DNA of 22,998 bases from the NCBI GenBank assembly GCA_027858145.1, contig JAQIDF010000048.1:1-22998 (forward strand), read 5' to 3'. The stretch is from Prolixibacteraceae bacterium. GTDB taxonomy: Bacteria; Bacteroidota; Bacteroidia; Bacteroidales; Prolixibacteraceae. Below, one piece after another: positions 1 to 7,271 of the stretch (positions are counted from its first letter, which is position 1; each line of letters begins with the position of its first letter). Position numbers and translations under genes: made by a program. The notes beneath the pieces were generated by a model. It had not been told where the DNA came from, did not search any database, and worked only from the letters and a program-made list of their open reading frames with translations.

Positions 1-675
1 CGTAAGCTGTTCAATTACATTAATGATGAAATAGGAACAATTGAAGGCAGGGTTTTTACCGATTCGGCACCGGTTATGGAAAGGGCCTGGGCTTTACAGG
101 CAGGCTTGGGGTGGATTGGTAAGAACGGCTTGCTTTTGAATAAAGAATTGGGTTCTTTTTTCGTAATTGGCGAGTTGATAATTGATATGGAGCTGGAATA
201 TGATGCACCTTTTGAGGGTGAATATTGCGGGAGCTGTAACCAGTGCCTTTCATCTTGTCCGACAGATGCACTGGTAAAACCATACATTCTTGATGCCCGA
301 AAATGTATATCATACTTAACAATTGAACTAAAAGATCAAATTCCGGAGCAGTTTCACTCCATGCTGCATCGGCGTGTTTTCGGGTGCGATGTTTGTCAGG
401 ATGTTTGCCCGTGGAATCGCAAAGTAAAGAAAACTAATGAGCAGGATTTTAGTCCGCACCCCGATTTTTTGAAAATGAAAAAGGAAGATTGGTCAAATCT
501 CACGAAAGAGCAGTTTAATGCTTTGTTTAAACAATCGGCTGTTAAGTGGGCGGGTTACAAAAAATTGATGCAGAATATTTCGATTCTAAATGAAGAGGGG
601 GGAGAGAAGAACAAGCTCAATGATGCAAAAAAAAAGAGACTGCCTTTTTCAGACAGTCTCTTTAAAATATTTTGA
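1..675 (+). CDS. queG: Epoxyqueuosine reductase QueG, C-terminal part (5' end outside window)
   Basis: QueG reduces epoxyqueuosine to queuosine in the wobble position of certain tRNAs, using cobalamin and two [4Fe-4S] clusters in the cytoplasm. The frame is open from base 1, so the N-terminal cobalamin-binding part is missing from the window; 224 residues remain. Visible family marks are ALQAGLGWIGKNG (about residues 29-41), the first ferredoxin-type cluster motif CGSCNQCLSSCP (about 75-86), ARKCISYLTIE, and the second cluster motif GCDVCQDVCPWN (about 129-140). The gene is convergent with rpsP. Its last codons run through the shared terminator hairpin, so the C-terminal tail (KKKRLPFSDSLFKIF) is encoded by terminator DNA. 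Family identity is clear; the tail is unlikely to matter for catalysis. Confidence 0.93.
   Translation, partial: RKLFNYINDEIGTIEGRVFTDSAPVMERAWALQAGLGWIGKNGLLLNKELGSFFVIGELIIDMELEYDAPFEGEYCGSCNQCLSSCPTDALVKPYILDARKCISYLTIELKDQIPEQFHSMLHRRVFGCDVCQDVCPWNRKVKKTNEQDFSPHPDFLKMKKEDWSNLTKEQFNALFKQSAVKWAGYKKLMQNISILNEEGGEKNKLNDAKKKRLPFSDSLFKIF
627..663. terminator. Bidirectional intrinsic terminator between queG and rpsP
   Basis: A perfect 10-bp stem (AAAGAGACTG at 633-642 with CAGTCTCTTT at 654-663) encloses an 11-nt loop. A run of A lies on the left, giving a U-tract for the minus-strand rpsP transcript, and T-rich sequence lies on the right for queG. It sits 26 nt beyond the rpsP stop and inside the last codons of queG. 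Confidence 0.85.
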
Positions 676-688
676 GAATGAAGTTAAA

Positions 689-1492
689 TTATTTAGCTTC
701 TTTTTTCTCTTCGCTTTCTGATTTTTCTTCAGCGGGAGCTTCAGCTTTAGTTTCTTCGGCAGGAGCTTCAGCTTTTGCTTTTTCAGCAGCTTCTGTTTTA
801 GTTTCTTCGGCAGGTGCTTCAGCTTTAGTTTCTTCAGCAGTTTTTTCTTTAGCTGGAGCCTCAGCTTTTTCTTCTTCAGCAACTTCTTCCTTAGCTGGAA
901 CTTCTTCAGCCGGAGCTTCTTCTTTCGCTGGAGCCTCTTCTTTAGCCGGAGTCTCTTCAACTGTTTCTTTAGCCGGAGTTTCTTCCGCGGCTTCTTCGTT
1001 GCTTTTGGCAGCGGCTTTAGCTTCAGCAGCAAGATCAGATTTTCTCTTCGCTAATTCAGCAGCTCTTGCTTCGTTAACTTTAGCTTCGGCAGCCAGACGT
1101 TTTTCTGCATCGGTTGAAGCATCGGCTGTAATTTTGTCAATTTTAGCCTGAATTTTAGCTTCTTTTTCTTTCAACCAAGCTTCGAAGCGGCGTTCTGCTT
1201 CAGCTTCGTCGAAAGCTCCTTTGCGCACACCATCCATGAGGTGTTTTTTCATCATAACTCCGCGGTACGACAGGATCGCACGTGCAGTGTCTGTGGGCTG
1301 AGCACCTTTGGTTACCCATTCAAGTGCTTTGTCGAAATCCAGTTCGATGGTAGCAGGATTTGTGTTAGGGTTATATGCCCCAATCCTTTCAATATTTCTA
1401 CCATCTCGTGGCGCCCTGCTATCTGCTACTACAATGTGGTAGAAAGCAAATTTCTTTCGGCCGTGACGGGCCAAACGAATTTTAACTGGCAT
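689..1492 (-). CDS. rpsP: 30S ribosomal protein S16 with long acidic low-complexity C-terminal extension
   Basis: S16 is a small-subunit protein that binds 16S rRNA and helps 30S assembly. The first 80-90 residues are a normal S16 core (MPVKIRLARHGRKKFAFYHI, then VADSRAPRDGRNIERIGAYN, then TDTARAILSYRGVM). A charged helical Ala/Lys/Glu region follows to about residue 165. The tail to residue 267 is almost only Glu, Ala, Lys, Pro and Thr, with repeated units such as KAEAPAEETKAEAPAEE. Bacterial S16 is usually about 80-90 residues, and longer forms near 180 are common in Bacteroidota, so this one is unusually extended. The start ATG at 1492 follows an AT-rich leader without a Shine-Dalgarno sequence. 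The gene is monocistronic here: promoter at 1538-1545, terminator at 627-663. rimM, trmD and rplS do not follow. Confidence 0.95.
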   Translation of the reverse strand: MPVKIRLARHGRKKFAFYHIVVADSRAPRDGRNIERIGAYNPNTNPATIELDFDKALEWVTKGAQPTDTARAILSYRGVMMKKHLMDGVRKGAFDEAEAERRFEAWLKEKEAKIQAKIDKITADASTDAEKRLAAEAKVNEARAAELAKRKSDLAAEAKAAAKSNEEAAEETPAKETVEETPAKEEAPAKEEAPAEEVPAKEEVAEEEKAEAPAKEKTAEETKAEAPAEETKTEAAEKAKAEAPAEETKAEAPAEEKSESEEKKEAK

Positions 1493-1537
1493 AATTTTAA
1501 ATTTTAAATAAAATAATTAGAACTTTTTTCGAGTGCG

Positions 1538-1545
1538 CAAAAGTA
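1538..1545 (-). promoter_or_regulatory. rpsP promoter, -7 box
   Basis: The minus strand reads TACTTTTG, a full match to the Bacteroidota -7 consensus TAnnTTTG. It lies 46 nt upstream of the rpsP ATG and downstream of the tRNA operon terminator, so rpsP can be transcribed independently. The -33 element is weak. Confidence 0.55.
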
Positions 1546-1578
1546 CAATAATATTTTGAATTTCACACACATTGGCAT

Positions 1579-1606
1579 AAAAAACCCCGATGCTAAAACA
1601 TCAGGG
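1579..1606 (-). terminator. Intrinsic terminator of the tRNA operon
   Basis: On the minus strand CCCTGATG pairs with CATCGGGG (8 bp, one G-U pair) around a TTTTAG loop and is followed by six T. It lies 10 nt past the last tRNA-Gly. Confidence 0.9.
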
Positions 1607-1615
1607 TAAATGTTG

Positions 1616-1688
<73 letters not shown>

Positions 1689-1729
1689 AAAATAGAAAAT
1701 AGAACTCGTTGTATTTTACACAAAATGAG

Positions 1730-1814
1730 TACCCGGAGCGGGACTTGAACCCGCACAGCCATAATGGCCATTGGATTTTAAGTCCAACGTGTCTACCAAT
1801 TCCACCATCCGGGC
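1730..1814 (-). tRNA. tRNA-Leu (UAA)
   Basis: An 85-nt class II tRNA with a long variable arm. The acceptor is GCCCGGA/TCCGGGT (terminal G-U), the anticodon arm TTGGA-CTTAAAA-TCCAA gives anticodon UAA, and the T arm is GCGGG-TTCAAGT-CCCGC. The discriminator is A, as expected for leucine. It lies between the two identical tRNA-Gly genes, 41 and 49 nt away. Confidence 0.97.
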
Positions 1815-1863
1815 AGACTCTTTTGTGCAAAGGAAATCCCATCAAGTGGAATTTCATAAACGG

Positions 1864-1936
<73 letters not shown>

Positions 1937-1971
1937 GTATTTTAATGAACGTGTGCTCCTGAAAGCGGATG

Positions 1972-2000
1972 CAAATATATAATATTTTTTTTTACGCCAA
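1972..2000 (-). promoter_or_regulatory. Promoter of the tRNA Gly-Leu-Gly operon
   Basis: The minus strand carries TATATTTG (1972-1979), a perfect TAnnTTTG -7 box. A TTG (-33 type, 1998-2000) lies 18 nt upstream, which fits Bacteroidota sigma-ABfr spacing. The box ends 35 nt before the first tRNA. Confidence 0.7.
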
Positions 2001-2037
2001 AAGGCAATGAAATTATTATTTGTTTTTTTTGAAAGAA

Positions 2038-4659
2038 CTAATTTTTTAACCCGGAAATTCTTTTTATATCATTCAGTTTATTAAGTGCTTCAACCGGTGT
2101 TAAGTTATTGATGTCGAGATTAACAATCTCATCTCTTATCTCTGTCAGAACCGGGTCGTCGAGCTGGAAAAAACTTAGCTGCATACCTTCACGTTCGGTG
2201 CTAATATTGTCGAGTGGTTTCGAAAGTGAATCTTTTCGGTGTGTATCTTCCAGTTGACCCAGAATTTCATCGGCCCGCGCTACAAGGCTTTTGGGCATGC
2301 CGGCCATGCGTGCTACGTGAATACCAAAGCTGTGGTTGCTGCCACCTCGTACCAGTTTGCGCAGAAATATTACTTTATTGTCAATTTCTTTTACTGTTAC
2401 GTTGTAGTTTTTTACACGGCTAAACGCATGTTCCATTTCGTTGAGCTCGTGGTAATGCGTGGCAAACAGTGTTTTTGCTTTCCACTTAGGATGCTCGTGA
2501 ATGTACTCAACAATGCTCCAGGCAATGGAAATTCCATCGTAGGTGCTGGTGCCACGCCCAAGTTCATCGAGGAGGATGAGGCTTCGATCAGACAGATTGT
2601 TGAGGATGCTGGCCGCCTCGTTCATTTCGACCATAAAGGTTGATTCGCCCAGCGAAATGTTATCAGATGCCCCCACGCGGGTGAAAATTTTATCGACATA
2701 GCCGATTGAAGCGCTTTCAGCCGGCACAAAACAGCCAATTTGTGCCATGAGCACTATCAACGCGGTTTGCCTTAACAGTGCCGACTTACCCGACATGTTC
2801 GGACCAGTGATAATAATTACCTGTTGGTCGTCGCGGTCGAGCATTACATTGTTCGAGATGTACGATTCGCCAATAGGCATTTGTTGTTCAATTACCGGGT
2901 GGCGGCCTTCTTTTATGTCAATAATGTCGCTGTCGTTAACCTCGGGGCGTACATATTCGTTATTAGTTGATACCGTTGCCATAGAAAGAAGGCAATCGAT
3001 TTGCGACAGGATGGTTGCATCGAGCTGGATGGCTTGTATGTAATCGGTAAGGGCTGTTACCAACTCATTAAACAACCTTACTTCGAGGGATAGTATTTTT
3101 TCTTCGGCACCCAGTATTTTGGCTTCGTATTCTTTGAGCTCTTCGGTGATGTAACGCTCGGCATTTACAAGTGTTTGCTTGCGTATCCACTCGGGTGGCA
3201 CTTTGTCTTTATGCGTGTTGCGTACTTCAATGTAGTATCCGAAAACATTGTTGAAGCTAATTTTTAATGAAGAAATGCCGGTTCGCTTTATTTCGCGTTC
3301 CTGCATCTCAATCAAGAAATCTTTGCCCGAAGTTTTAATTTTTCGCAATTCATCAAGTTCTTCGTTGAAGCCTTCGGCAATAACATTCCCACGGTTCATC
3401 AATGTTGGCGGGTCGGGGTAAAGTTCGTTTTCAATGCGGTCGGCTATGCTTTGGCAGGGGTTGAGCTGCTCGGCAAATTTTTTCAGGCTGTTGTTCTCCG
3501 ATTTCAGGCATAATTCTTTAATGGGAGGGATGGCTTTCAGTGCCGTTTTAAGTTGAACCACTTCGCGGGGATTAACACGCTGAACCGCTACTTTAGATAC
3601 CACACGCTCGAGGTCGCCAAGCTGGCGTACGTGTTCTTCAGTTTCGTCTTTAAGCGATGGTGAGTTGGCAAAGCACTCCACTGCATCGAGGCGGTCGTTA
3701 ATGGCTTGCACGTTTTTAAGCGGAAATGAAATCCAGCGGCGCATCATGCGTGCCCCCATGGGTGTAAGGGTGTGGTCGAGCACGTTAATGAGTGTTTTGC
3801 CACCTTCGTTGAGCGGATAGATTAACTCGAGGTTACGAATGGTAAAGCGGTCGAGCCACACGAAGCGGTCTTCCTCAATGCGCGAAAGGTTTGAAATGTG
3901 CTTTACATGGTGATGATGCGTGATGTCGAGGTAATGTAAAATAGCACCGGCGGCCATGATACCATACTCGAGACGGTGTACACCAAAACCTTTGAGCGAC
4001 TTCACATCGAAATGGCGGTGCAGGCGATCGATGGCTGCATCGGAGGTGTAAACCCAGTCGTCGAGCGCAAAGGTGTAAAATTTATGACCGAAATGCTCGT
4101 TAAACCCGGCATCTTTGCCCCGCTGAAAAAGCACTTCTTTAGGTTGAAATGAATTTAGCAGCTTATCGATGTATTCGAACGAGCCCTCGGCTGTAAGGAA
4201 TTCGCCGGTTGAGATATCGAGAAAAGCCACGCCTCCCATTTTTTTGTCGAAATGCACCGATGCCAGAAAGTTATTTTCGCGGTGGTTGAGGATATTGTCG
4301 TTGATGGAAACACCGGGGGTAATCAGTTCGGTAATGCCACGTTTGACAATTTTTTTGGTCATTTTAGGATCTTCGAGTTGGTCGCATACAGCAACCCGAA
4401 GGCCTGCACGTACAAGTTTGGGCAGGTAGGTGTCGAGCGCATGGTGCGGAAAGCCGGCCAGTTCGACAGAGCTGGCGGAGCCGTTGGCCCGTTTTGTGAG
4501 GGTAATGCCCAATACTTCGGAGGTTTTTATGGCATCGTCGCCGAATGTTTCGTAAAAATCGCCCACACGGAAAAGTAAAACGGCATCGGGATGTTTGTCC
4601 TTAATGGCGTAATACTGTTTCATTAAGGGTGTTTCAACATATTTTCTGTCTTTTGGCAT
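2038..4659 (-). CDS. mutS: DNA mismatch repair protein MutS
   Basis: MutS recognises mismatches and small loops and, after ATP binding, recruits MutL. With the start at 4659 the protein has 873 residues, a normal MutS1 length. The mismatch-reading Phe-x-Glu motif is F35-Y36-E37 in GDFYETFG. Connector, lever and clamp domains fill the middle. The ATPase has Walker A GPNMSGKS near residue 620 and Walker B LILLDELGRGTS near 693-704, followed by ATHYHELNEME. An in-frame ATG at 4707 would add 16 residues (MVENKCSAIFFNKIHR) with no family character, so I chose the ATG before PKDRKYVETPLMKQYY, where MutS homology begins. A TAnnTTTG box at 4747-4754 serves it. The stop TAG lies 38 nt before the tRNA operon promoter box, and I see no terminator. 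Confidence 0.97.
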   Translation of the reverse strand: MPKDRKYVETPLMKQYYAIKDKHPDAVLLFRVGDFYETFGDDAIKTSEVLGITLTKRANGSASSVELAGFPHHALDTYLPKLVRAGLRVAVCDQLEDPKMTKKIVKRGITELITPGVSINDNILNHRENNFLASVHFDKKMGGVAFLDISTGEFLTAEGSFEYIDKLLNSFQPKEVLFQRGKDAGFNEHFGHKFYTFALDDWVYTSDAAIDRLHRHFDVKSLKGFGVHRLEYGIMAAGAILHYLDITHHHHVKHISNLSRIEEDRFVWLDRFTIRNLELIYPLNEGGKTLINVLDHTLTPMGARMMRRWISFPLKNVQAINDRLDAVECFANSPSLKDETEEHVRQLGDLERVVSKVAVQRVNPREVVQLKTALKAIPPIKELCLKSENNSLKKFAEQLNPCQSIADRIENELYPDPPTLMNRGNVIAEGFNEELDELRKIKTSGKDFLIEMQEREIKRTGISSLKISFNNVFGYYIEVRNTHKDKVPPEWIRKQTLVNAERYITEELKEYEAKILGAEEKILSLEVRLFNELVTALTDYIQAIQLDATILSQIDCLLSMATVSTNNEYVRPEVNDSDIIDIKEGRHPVIEQQMPIGESYISNNVMLDRDDQQVIIITGPNMSGKSALLRQTALIVLMAQIGCFVPAESASIGYVDKIFTRVGASDNISLGESTFMVEMNEAASILNNLSDRSLILLDELGRGTSTYDGISIAWSIVEYIHEHPKWKAKTLFATHYHELNEMEHAFSRVKNYNVTVKEIDNKVIFLRKLVRGGSNHSFGIHVARMAGMPKSLVARADEILGQLEDTHRKDSLSKPLDNISTEREGMQLSFFQLDDPVLTEIRDEIVNLDINNLTPVEALNKLNDIKRISGLKN

Positions 4660-4746
4660 ACGGTGTATTTTGTTGAAAAAAATTGCACTACATTTGTTTT
4701 CAACCATCTATTTGAGGTTTATGGTTGATGAGTGAAAACAGGTTAA

Positions 4747-4754
4747 CAAAGATA
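4747..4754 (-). promoter_or_regulatory. mutS promoter, -7 box
   Basis: The minus strand reads TATCTTTG, matching TAnnTTTG. Transcription would start near 4741, leaving a leader of about 80 nt to the chosen start at 4659 or about 33 nt to the upstream in-frame ATG at 4707. The leader length alone does not decide between the two starts. Confidence 0.5.
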
Positions 4755-4811
4755 ATGTTTTAGGTCTCGATTGGAAAAGTTGAATCTGTGCAATTTGAAA
4801 AAAGAGATAAA

Positions 4812-4977
4812 GTTGCGGGTTTGCAGCCCGTTACGGGCAGGTTGGAGGTGGTTAGCTGCCCGATGGTAAAGCCTGTGTTGAGCACAGCCGGCAGGGCGAC
4901 CGGGGGGAGCCACTGCGGGCTGTAGCGAAACAGGGCTTTAACGAGGGGACTAAAAGCCGGAGACCGAGGCCCGCCAA
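4812..4977. other. GC-rich foldable non-coding element (candidate structured RNA or palindromic repeat)
   Basis: This stretch between mutS and the SDR gene is much richer in G+C than its surroundings, roughly 60% by eye. It has many self-complementary pairs. The ends can close as TTGCGGG (4812-4818 region) with CCCGCCAA (4970-4977, one bulge). Inside are CGGGCAG (4834-4840) with CTGCCCG (4856-4862), CTGTG (4873-4877) with CACAG (4883-4887), AGCC with GGCT (4908-4921), CTGT with ACAG around AGCGAA, and GGCTTT (4934-4939) with AAAGCC (4953-4958). No long reading frame crosses it in a convincing way. It ends about 20 nt before the SDR start, so it could be a 5' leader, an independent RNA, or a mobile palindromic repeat. 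I do not recognise the family. Confidence 0.4.
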
Positions 4978-4999
4978 ATGATTTTTAAAATAATTATTT

Positions 5000-5734
5000 A
5001 TGAGAAAAAAAGTAGCGATTGTAACTGGAGCTGGCCGTGGAATTGGCAAAGAAGTGGCACTGGCGTTTGCGCGGAAAAAGTACCAGGTGATTGTGGCTGA
5101 AATAGATTCGGGGTTAGGAAACCAGACGGTTGATGAGATTAGCGAAATGGGCGAAGGGGCGTTGTTTGTGAAAACCGACGTGTCGAAAGTTAATGAGGTT
5201 GAGGCAATGGTTGCCCGGGTACACGAGGAGTTTAAGCGCATTGATGTGTTGGTAAACAACGCGGGGATATCGGAGTTTTGCGATGTGTTTGAGCTTGACG
5301 AAATGCAGTGGGACAAGGTGATTGATACGAACCTGAAGAGTGTGTTTTTTGCTTCGAGGGCTGTTGCGAGGGTAATGAAAAAAACGGGCGGTTCTATTGT
5401 GAATATGGCATCGACAAGGGCGGTAATGTCGGAACCAGGGGGCGAGGCTTACGGGGCATCGAAAGGCGGCATACTGGCGGTAACCCATTCGCTGGCGGCT
5501 TCGCTGGGAACGTACGGGATTACGGTTAACGCGGTGCTGCCAGGATGGATTGAGACGGGAGATTACGGGGAGCTAAAGGAGCATCATCATAAGCAACATT
5601 TATCGGGACGTGTTGGCAAACCCGCTGATGTGGCACGTGCGTGTTTGTTTTTGGCGAGCCGCGAAAATGATTTTATTACTGGTGCGCAATTGGTAGTTGA
5701 CGGCGGTATGACGCGGAAAATGATTTATGAGTAA
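5000..5734 (+). CDS. Short-chain dehydrogenase/reductase (classical SDR)
   Basis: A 244-residue cytoplasmic NAD(P)-dependent oxidoreductase of the classical SDR family; the substrate cannot be told from sequence. The Rossmann motif TGAGRGIG is at residues 9-16. Acidic residues at the end of beta-2 (E34, D36) suggest NAD(H) rather than NADP(H). NNAG is at 86-89 and the catalytic set is complete: N111, S138, Y151, K155. PGW follows in the usual place, and the C-terminus has the common FITGAQLVVDGGM. The length is normal. It starts just after the GC-rich element and ends 4 nt from the stop of the convergent membrane-protein gene. No TAnnTTTG box is seen close upstream. Confidence 0.9.
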   Translation: MRKKVAIVTGAGRGIGKEVALAFARKKYQVIVAEIDSGLGNQTVDEISEMGEGALFVKTDVSKVNEVEAMVARVHEEFKRIDVLVNNAGISEFCDVFELDEMQWDKVIDTNLKSVFFASRAVARVMKKTGGSIVNMASTRAVMSEPGGEAYGASKGGILAVTHSLAASLGTYGITVNAVLPGWIETGDYGELKEHHHKQHLSGRVGKPADVARACLFLASRENDFITGAQLVVDGGMTRKMIYE

Positions 5735-5738
5735 GGTG

Positions 5739-6092
5739 CTACAATGATCGGAAAAAGGATTCGAAGACATTGGTGTCGAACCATTCGAGACCGTATAAGA
5801 AAAATAATATGAGTAAGGCAACGAGGAAGGCCAGGAAAGACCCGATTTCGCGTCCTACAAATTTTTTACCTGCCCGCATAAATTTGTCACCGATTTTGGT
5901 GGCCCATTTGTCGATGCGGGTAAACAGCGGGTAGTAAATCAGTACTACGATACCCATTCCTATCCATGTGAAAATATAAGGCGGATACTGCCATTTGTAG
6001 GCAAGCATGAACTCATCGAGCCAAATGGTTACCAGGTTGGCTGTGAGCATGCCTATGATGAGCACCATGGCTTTGAACAATTTACGATACAT
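5739..6092 (-). CDS. Small integral membrane protein, function unknown
   Basis: 117 residues with three predicted hydrophobic helices: about residues 7-25 (AMVLIIGMLTANLVTIWL), 38-58 (PYIFTWIGMGIVVLIYYPLF) and 85-103 (IGSFLAFLVALLILFFLYGL). A basic loop lies between the second and third (DKWATKIGDKFMRAGKKFVG). I do not recognise a family. Its start overlaps the 3' end of the upstream aspartic protease gene by 11 nt, so the two are almost certainly co-transcribed and translationally coupled. That invites the guess that it is the protease's membrane anchor or substrate, but nothing in the sequence proves it. It converges on the SDR gene with a 4-nt gap and no terminator in between. Confidence 0.8.
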   Translation of the reverse strand: MYRKLFKAMVLIIGMLTANLVTIWLDEFMLAYKWQYPPYIFTWIGMGIVVLIYYPLFTRIDKWATKIGDKFMRAGKKFVGREIGSFLAFLVALLILFFLYGLEWFDTNVFESFFRSL

Positions 6093-6522
6093 AAAGCGTC
6101 ATTTCAAGGTTTTGAAAATCAATAATGCACTGGTGTTTTAGAAGGAAATCGCTACCAAGGAGGCCGGCAATCTCGATGTTGGTAAACTGACTGTATATTT
6201 GGTTAATATGTTCGAGGTTAATGATGGCCACGGGCCAGTCGGATAAGGTCATTTCGCCAAAGCAAATTTCGTGTAAGATGCCTGTTTGGGTGTCGACACG
6301 CCCCTCGCCAATGCCGGCCGACTGAACTTCGGTTGCTTCAAGTTCGTCGGGGTCAAAATGTTCGGACAGGTTGCCATCGAAAACCGTTTTTGATGCACCG
6401 GTATCGATTACCCACAGTAAGGTTTTTCCGCTTTTTAGGATTCCTTCAATTACAATGTGGTAGTTCTCGTCTTCCAGCTCGACAAGCTGGATGGGAGTTG
6501 TATATTTTCTTCTTTGAGCCAT
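6082..6522 (-). CDS. Retropepsin-like aspartic protease (single-domain)
   Basis: 146 residues with the hallmark of a retroviral-type aspartyl protease: VIDTGASKTV with the catalytic D-T-G-A-S at 40-44, and the flap-distal hydrophobic-hydrophobic-Gly motif GLLGSDFL near 119-126. Such single-domain enzymes act as homodimers, each subunit giving one Asp. There is no signal peptide or membrane helix, so it is probably cytosolic, or held at the membrane by its partner. It overlaps the downstream three-helix membrane protein by 11 nt. The substrate is unknown. Proteins of this class in Bacteroidota are usually annotated only by the fold. The fold assignment is secure; the biological role is not. 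Confidence 0.85.
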   Translation of the reverse strand: MAQRRKYTTPIQLVELEDENYHIVIEGILKSGKTLLWVIDTGASKTVFDGNLSEHFDPDELEATEVQSAGIGEGRVDTQTGILHEICFGEMTLSDWPVAIINLEHINQIYSQFTNIEIAGLLGSDFLLKHQCIIDFQNLEMTLYVS

Positions 6523-6563
6523 ATTGGCTACGAAGATAAAAATTTATTTCTCGTACATCATTA

Positions 6564-6600
6564 CAATAGATTGTCAGATTTCAGATATGAGACAATAGAT
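6564..6600 (-). repeat. Heptad repeat block, left inverted copy
   Basis: Read on the minus strand, this 37-nt block consists of successive 7-nt units that begin TCT: TCTATTG, TCTCATA, TCTGAAA, TCTGACA, then ATCTATTG. The same block occurs in the opposite orientation at 8433-8469 with 32 of 37 positions identical; all five differences are transitions. The two copies enclose the toxin-antitoxin pair and the small secreted protein. Confidence 0.7.
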
Positions 6601-6910
6601 GCGCCTGCAATAAGTTAATAGTCAGCAATATGACGAAACCACTAAAAAACAAACAACACGTTATCAATGGGGTTAAAAGCATTGACGAATTATAATCATT
6701 AAATCCACTTGTTGAATTTTCACAAATACTTTTGTGGGTATAAAATGGTGATTTGCTGTTTTTCAGGCGAATCCCGAGTAAAATCCTTATCGTTCAAAAA
6801 GAATAAAATTTTGTGTTCTTGGTGTCATCGTGGGCAGTCAATATTTATCTCCTGTGATTTTTATTTTATCGGCTATATCTTTTTCTAAATGAACTTCAAG
6901 GTTAATACCC
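6601..6910. other. Intergenic stretch without a convincing gene
   Basis: AT-rich sequence between the left heptad block and the first 43-nt direct repeat. It holds only fragments: a 21-codon open stretch on the plus strand at 6630-6695 (MTKPLKNKQHVINGVKSIDEL) and a short open stretch on the minus strand ending in TGA near 6840 (GINLEVHLEKDIADKIKITG and 3 more residues). Both look more protein-like than random sequence and may be remnants, but I cannot name either. No RNA gene is seen. Confidence 0.3.
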
Positions 6911-6953
6911 AAAAAAGGCACGCCGAAACGTGCCTCCTGAGTTGAGAAAATAT
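6911..6953. repeat. 43-nt direct repeat, left copy (contains a hairpin)
   Basis: Begins with six A, then a GGCACG...CGTGCC hairpin, then CTCCTGAGTTGAGAAAATAT. It is identical to 7589-7631 at 42 of 43 positions; the single change is in the hairpin loop. On the minus strand it has intrinsic-terminator form (hairpin then six T), but no minus-strand gene ends here, so this copy is an orphan. Confidence 0.85.
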
Positions 6954-7034
6954 TATAATCCGGGTCATGTTTTGTTTTTCATTGGTTTTGTTTAAAACAA
7001 TAAGTAAGCAAGGGTGATTATTTCTTATAGTTTG

Positions 7035-7042
7035 TATATTTG
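7035..7042 (+). promoter_or_regulatory. Promoter of the toxin-antitoxin operon, -7 box
   Basis: TATATTTG is a full TAnnTTTG match, 22 nt upstream of the antitoxin ATG. A 13-nt palindrome (TTGTTT-A-AAACAA, 6988-7000) lies 35 nt upstream of the box. That is a plausible place for an autoregulatory operator bound by the antitoxin or the complex, but this is inferred from position only. Confidence 0.6.
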
Positions 7043-7064
7043 CATAGACATAAAGTGGTTTATT

Positions 7065-7271
7065 ATGAAAGTAATTCTTGATATAAAAGATAGTAAGGCA
7101 GCATTTGTGATGGAGCTTTTAAATAACTTGTCATTTGTAAAAGCAAAACCCGTTAGCAAGGAAAACGAGGAGTTAATGAATGAAATATCAGAAGCTGTTG
7201 AGAATTTGAATTTAGCAAAGAAGGGGATGATCAGGACAAAACCGATTAACGAACTTCTTGATGAGTTATAG
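7065..7271 (+). CDS. Putative antitoxin of a type II toxin-antitoxin pair
   Basis: 68 residues, with a short beta-strand-like start (MKVILDIKDSKAAFVMELL) and then an acidic helical half that ends KPINELLDEL. The start at 7065 was chosen because it lies 22 nt after a strong -7 box; the open frame extends upstream only through the promoter. Its 3' end overlaps the toxin gene by 11 nt, the usual antitoxin-first, coupled layout. I do not recognise a named antitoxin family; the call rests on size, order and overlap with a RelE/ParE-like partner. The pair is flanked by 43-nt direct repeats, which suggests it arrived as a unit. Confidence 0.75.
   Translation: MKVILDIKDSKAAFVMELLNNLSFVKAKPVSKENEELMNEISEAVENLNLAKKGMIRTKPINELLDEL

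Noticed and set aside
672..1151. Long Ala/Ser-rich open frame on the plus strand
   Set aside because: It is the antisense shadow of the low-complexity rpsP tail; its repetitiveness comes from the Glu/Ala/Lys codons of S16.
4660..4707. 16-residue N-terminal extension of MutS
   Set aside because: It has no resemblance to MutS; homology begins at the next ATG. It cannot be fully excluded, because the promoter box lies upstream of both starts.
6841..6953. Open frame through the left 43-nt repeat (STQEARFGVPFLG and onward)
   Set aside because: The first half is only the terminator hairpin read as codons; no start codon or family match is visible.
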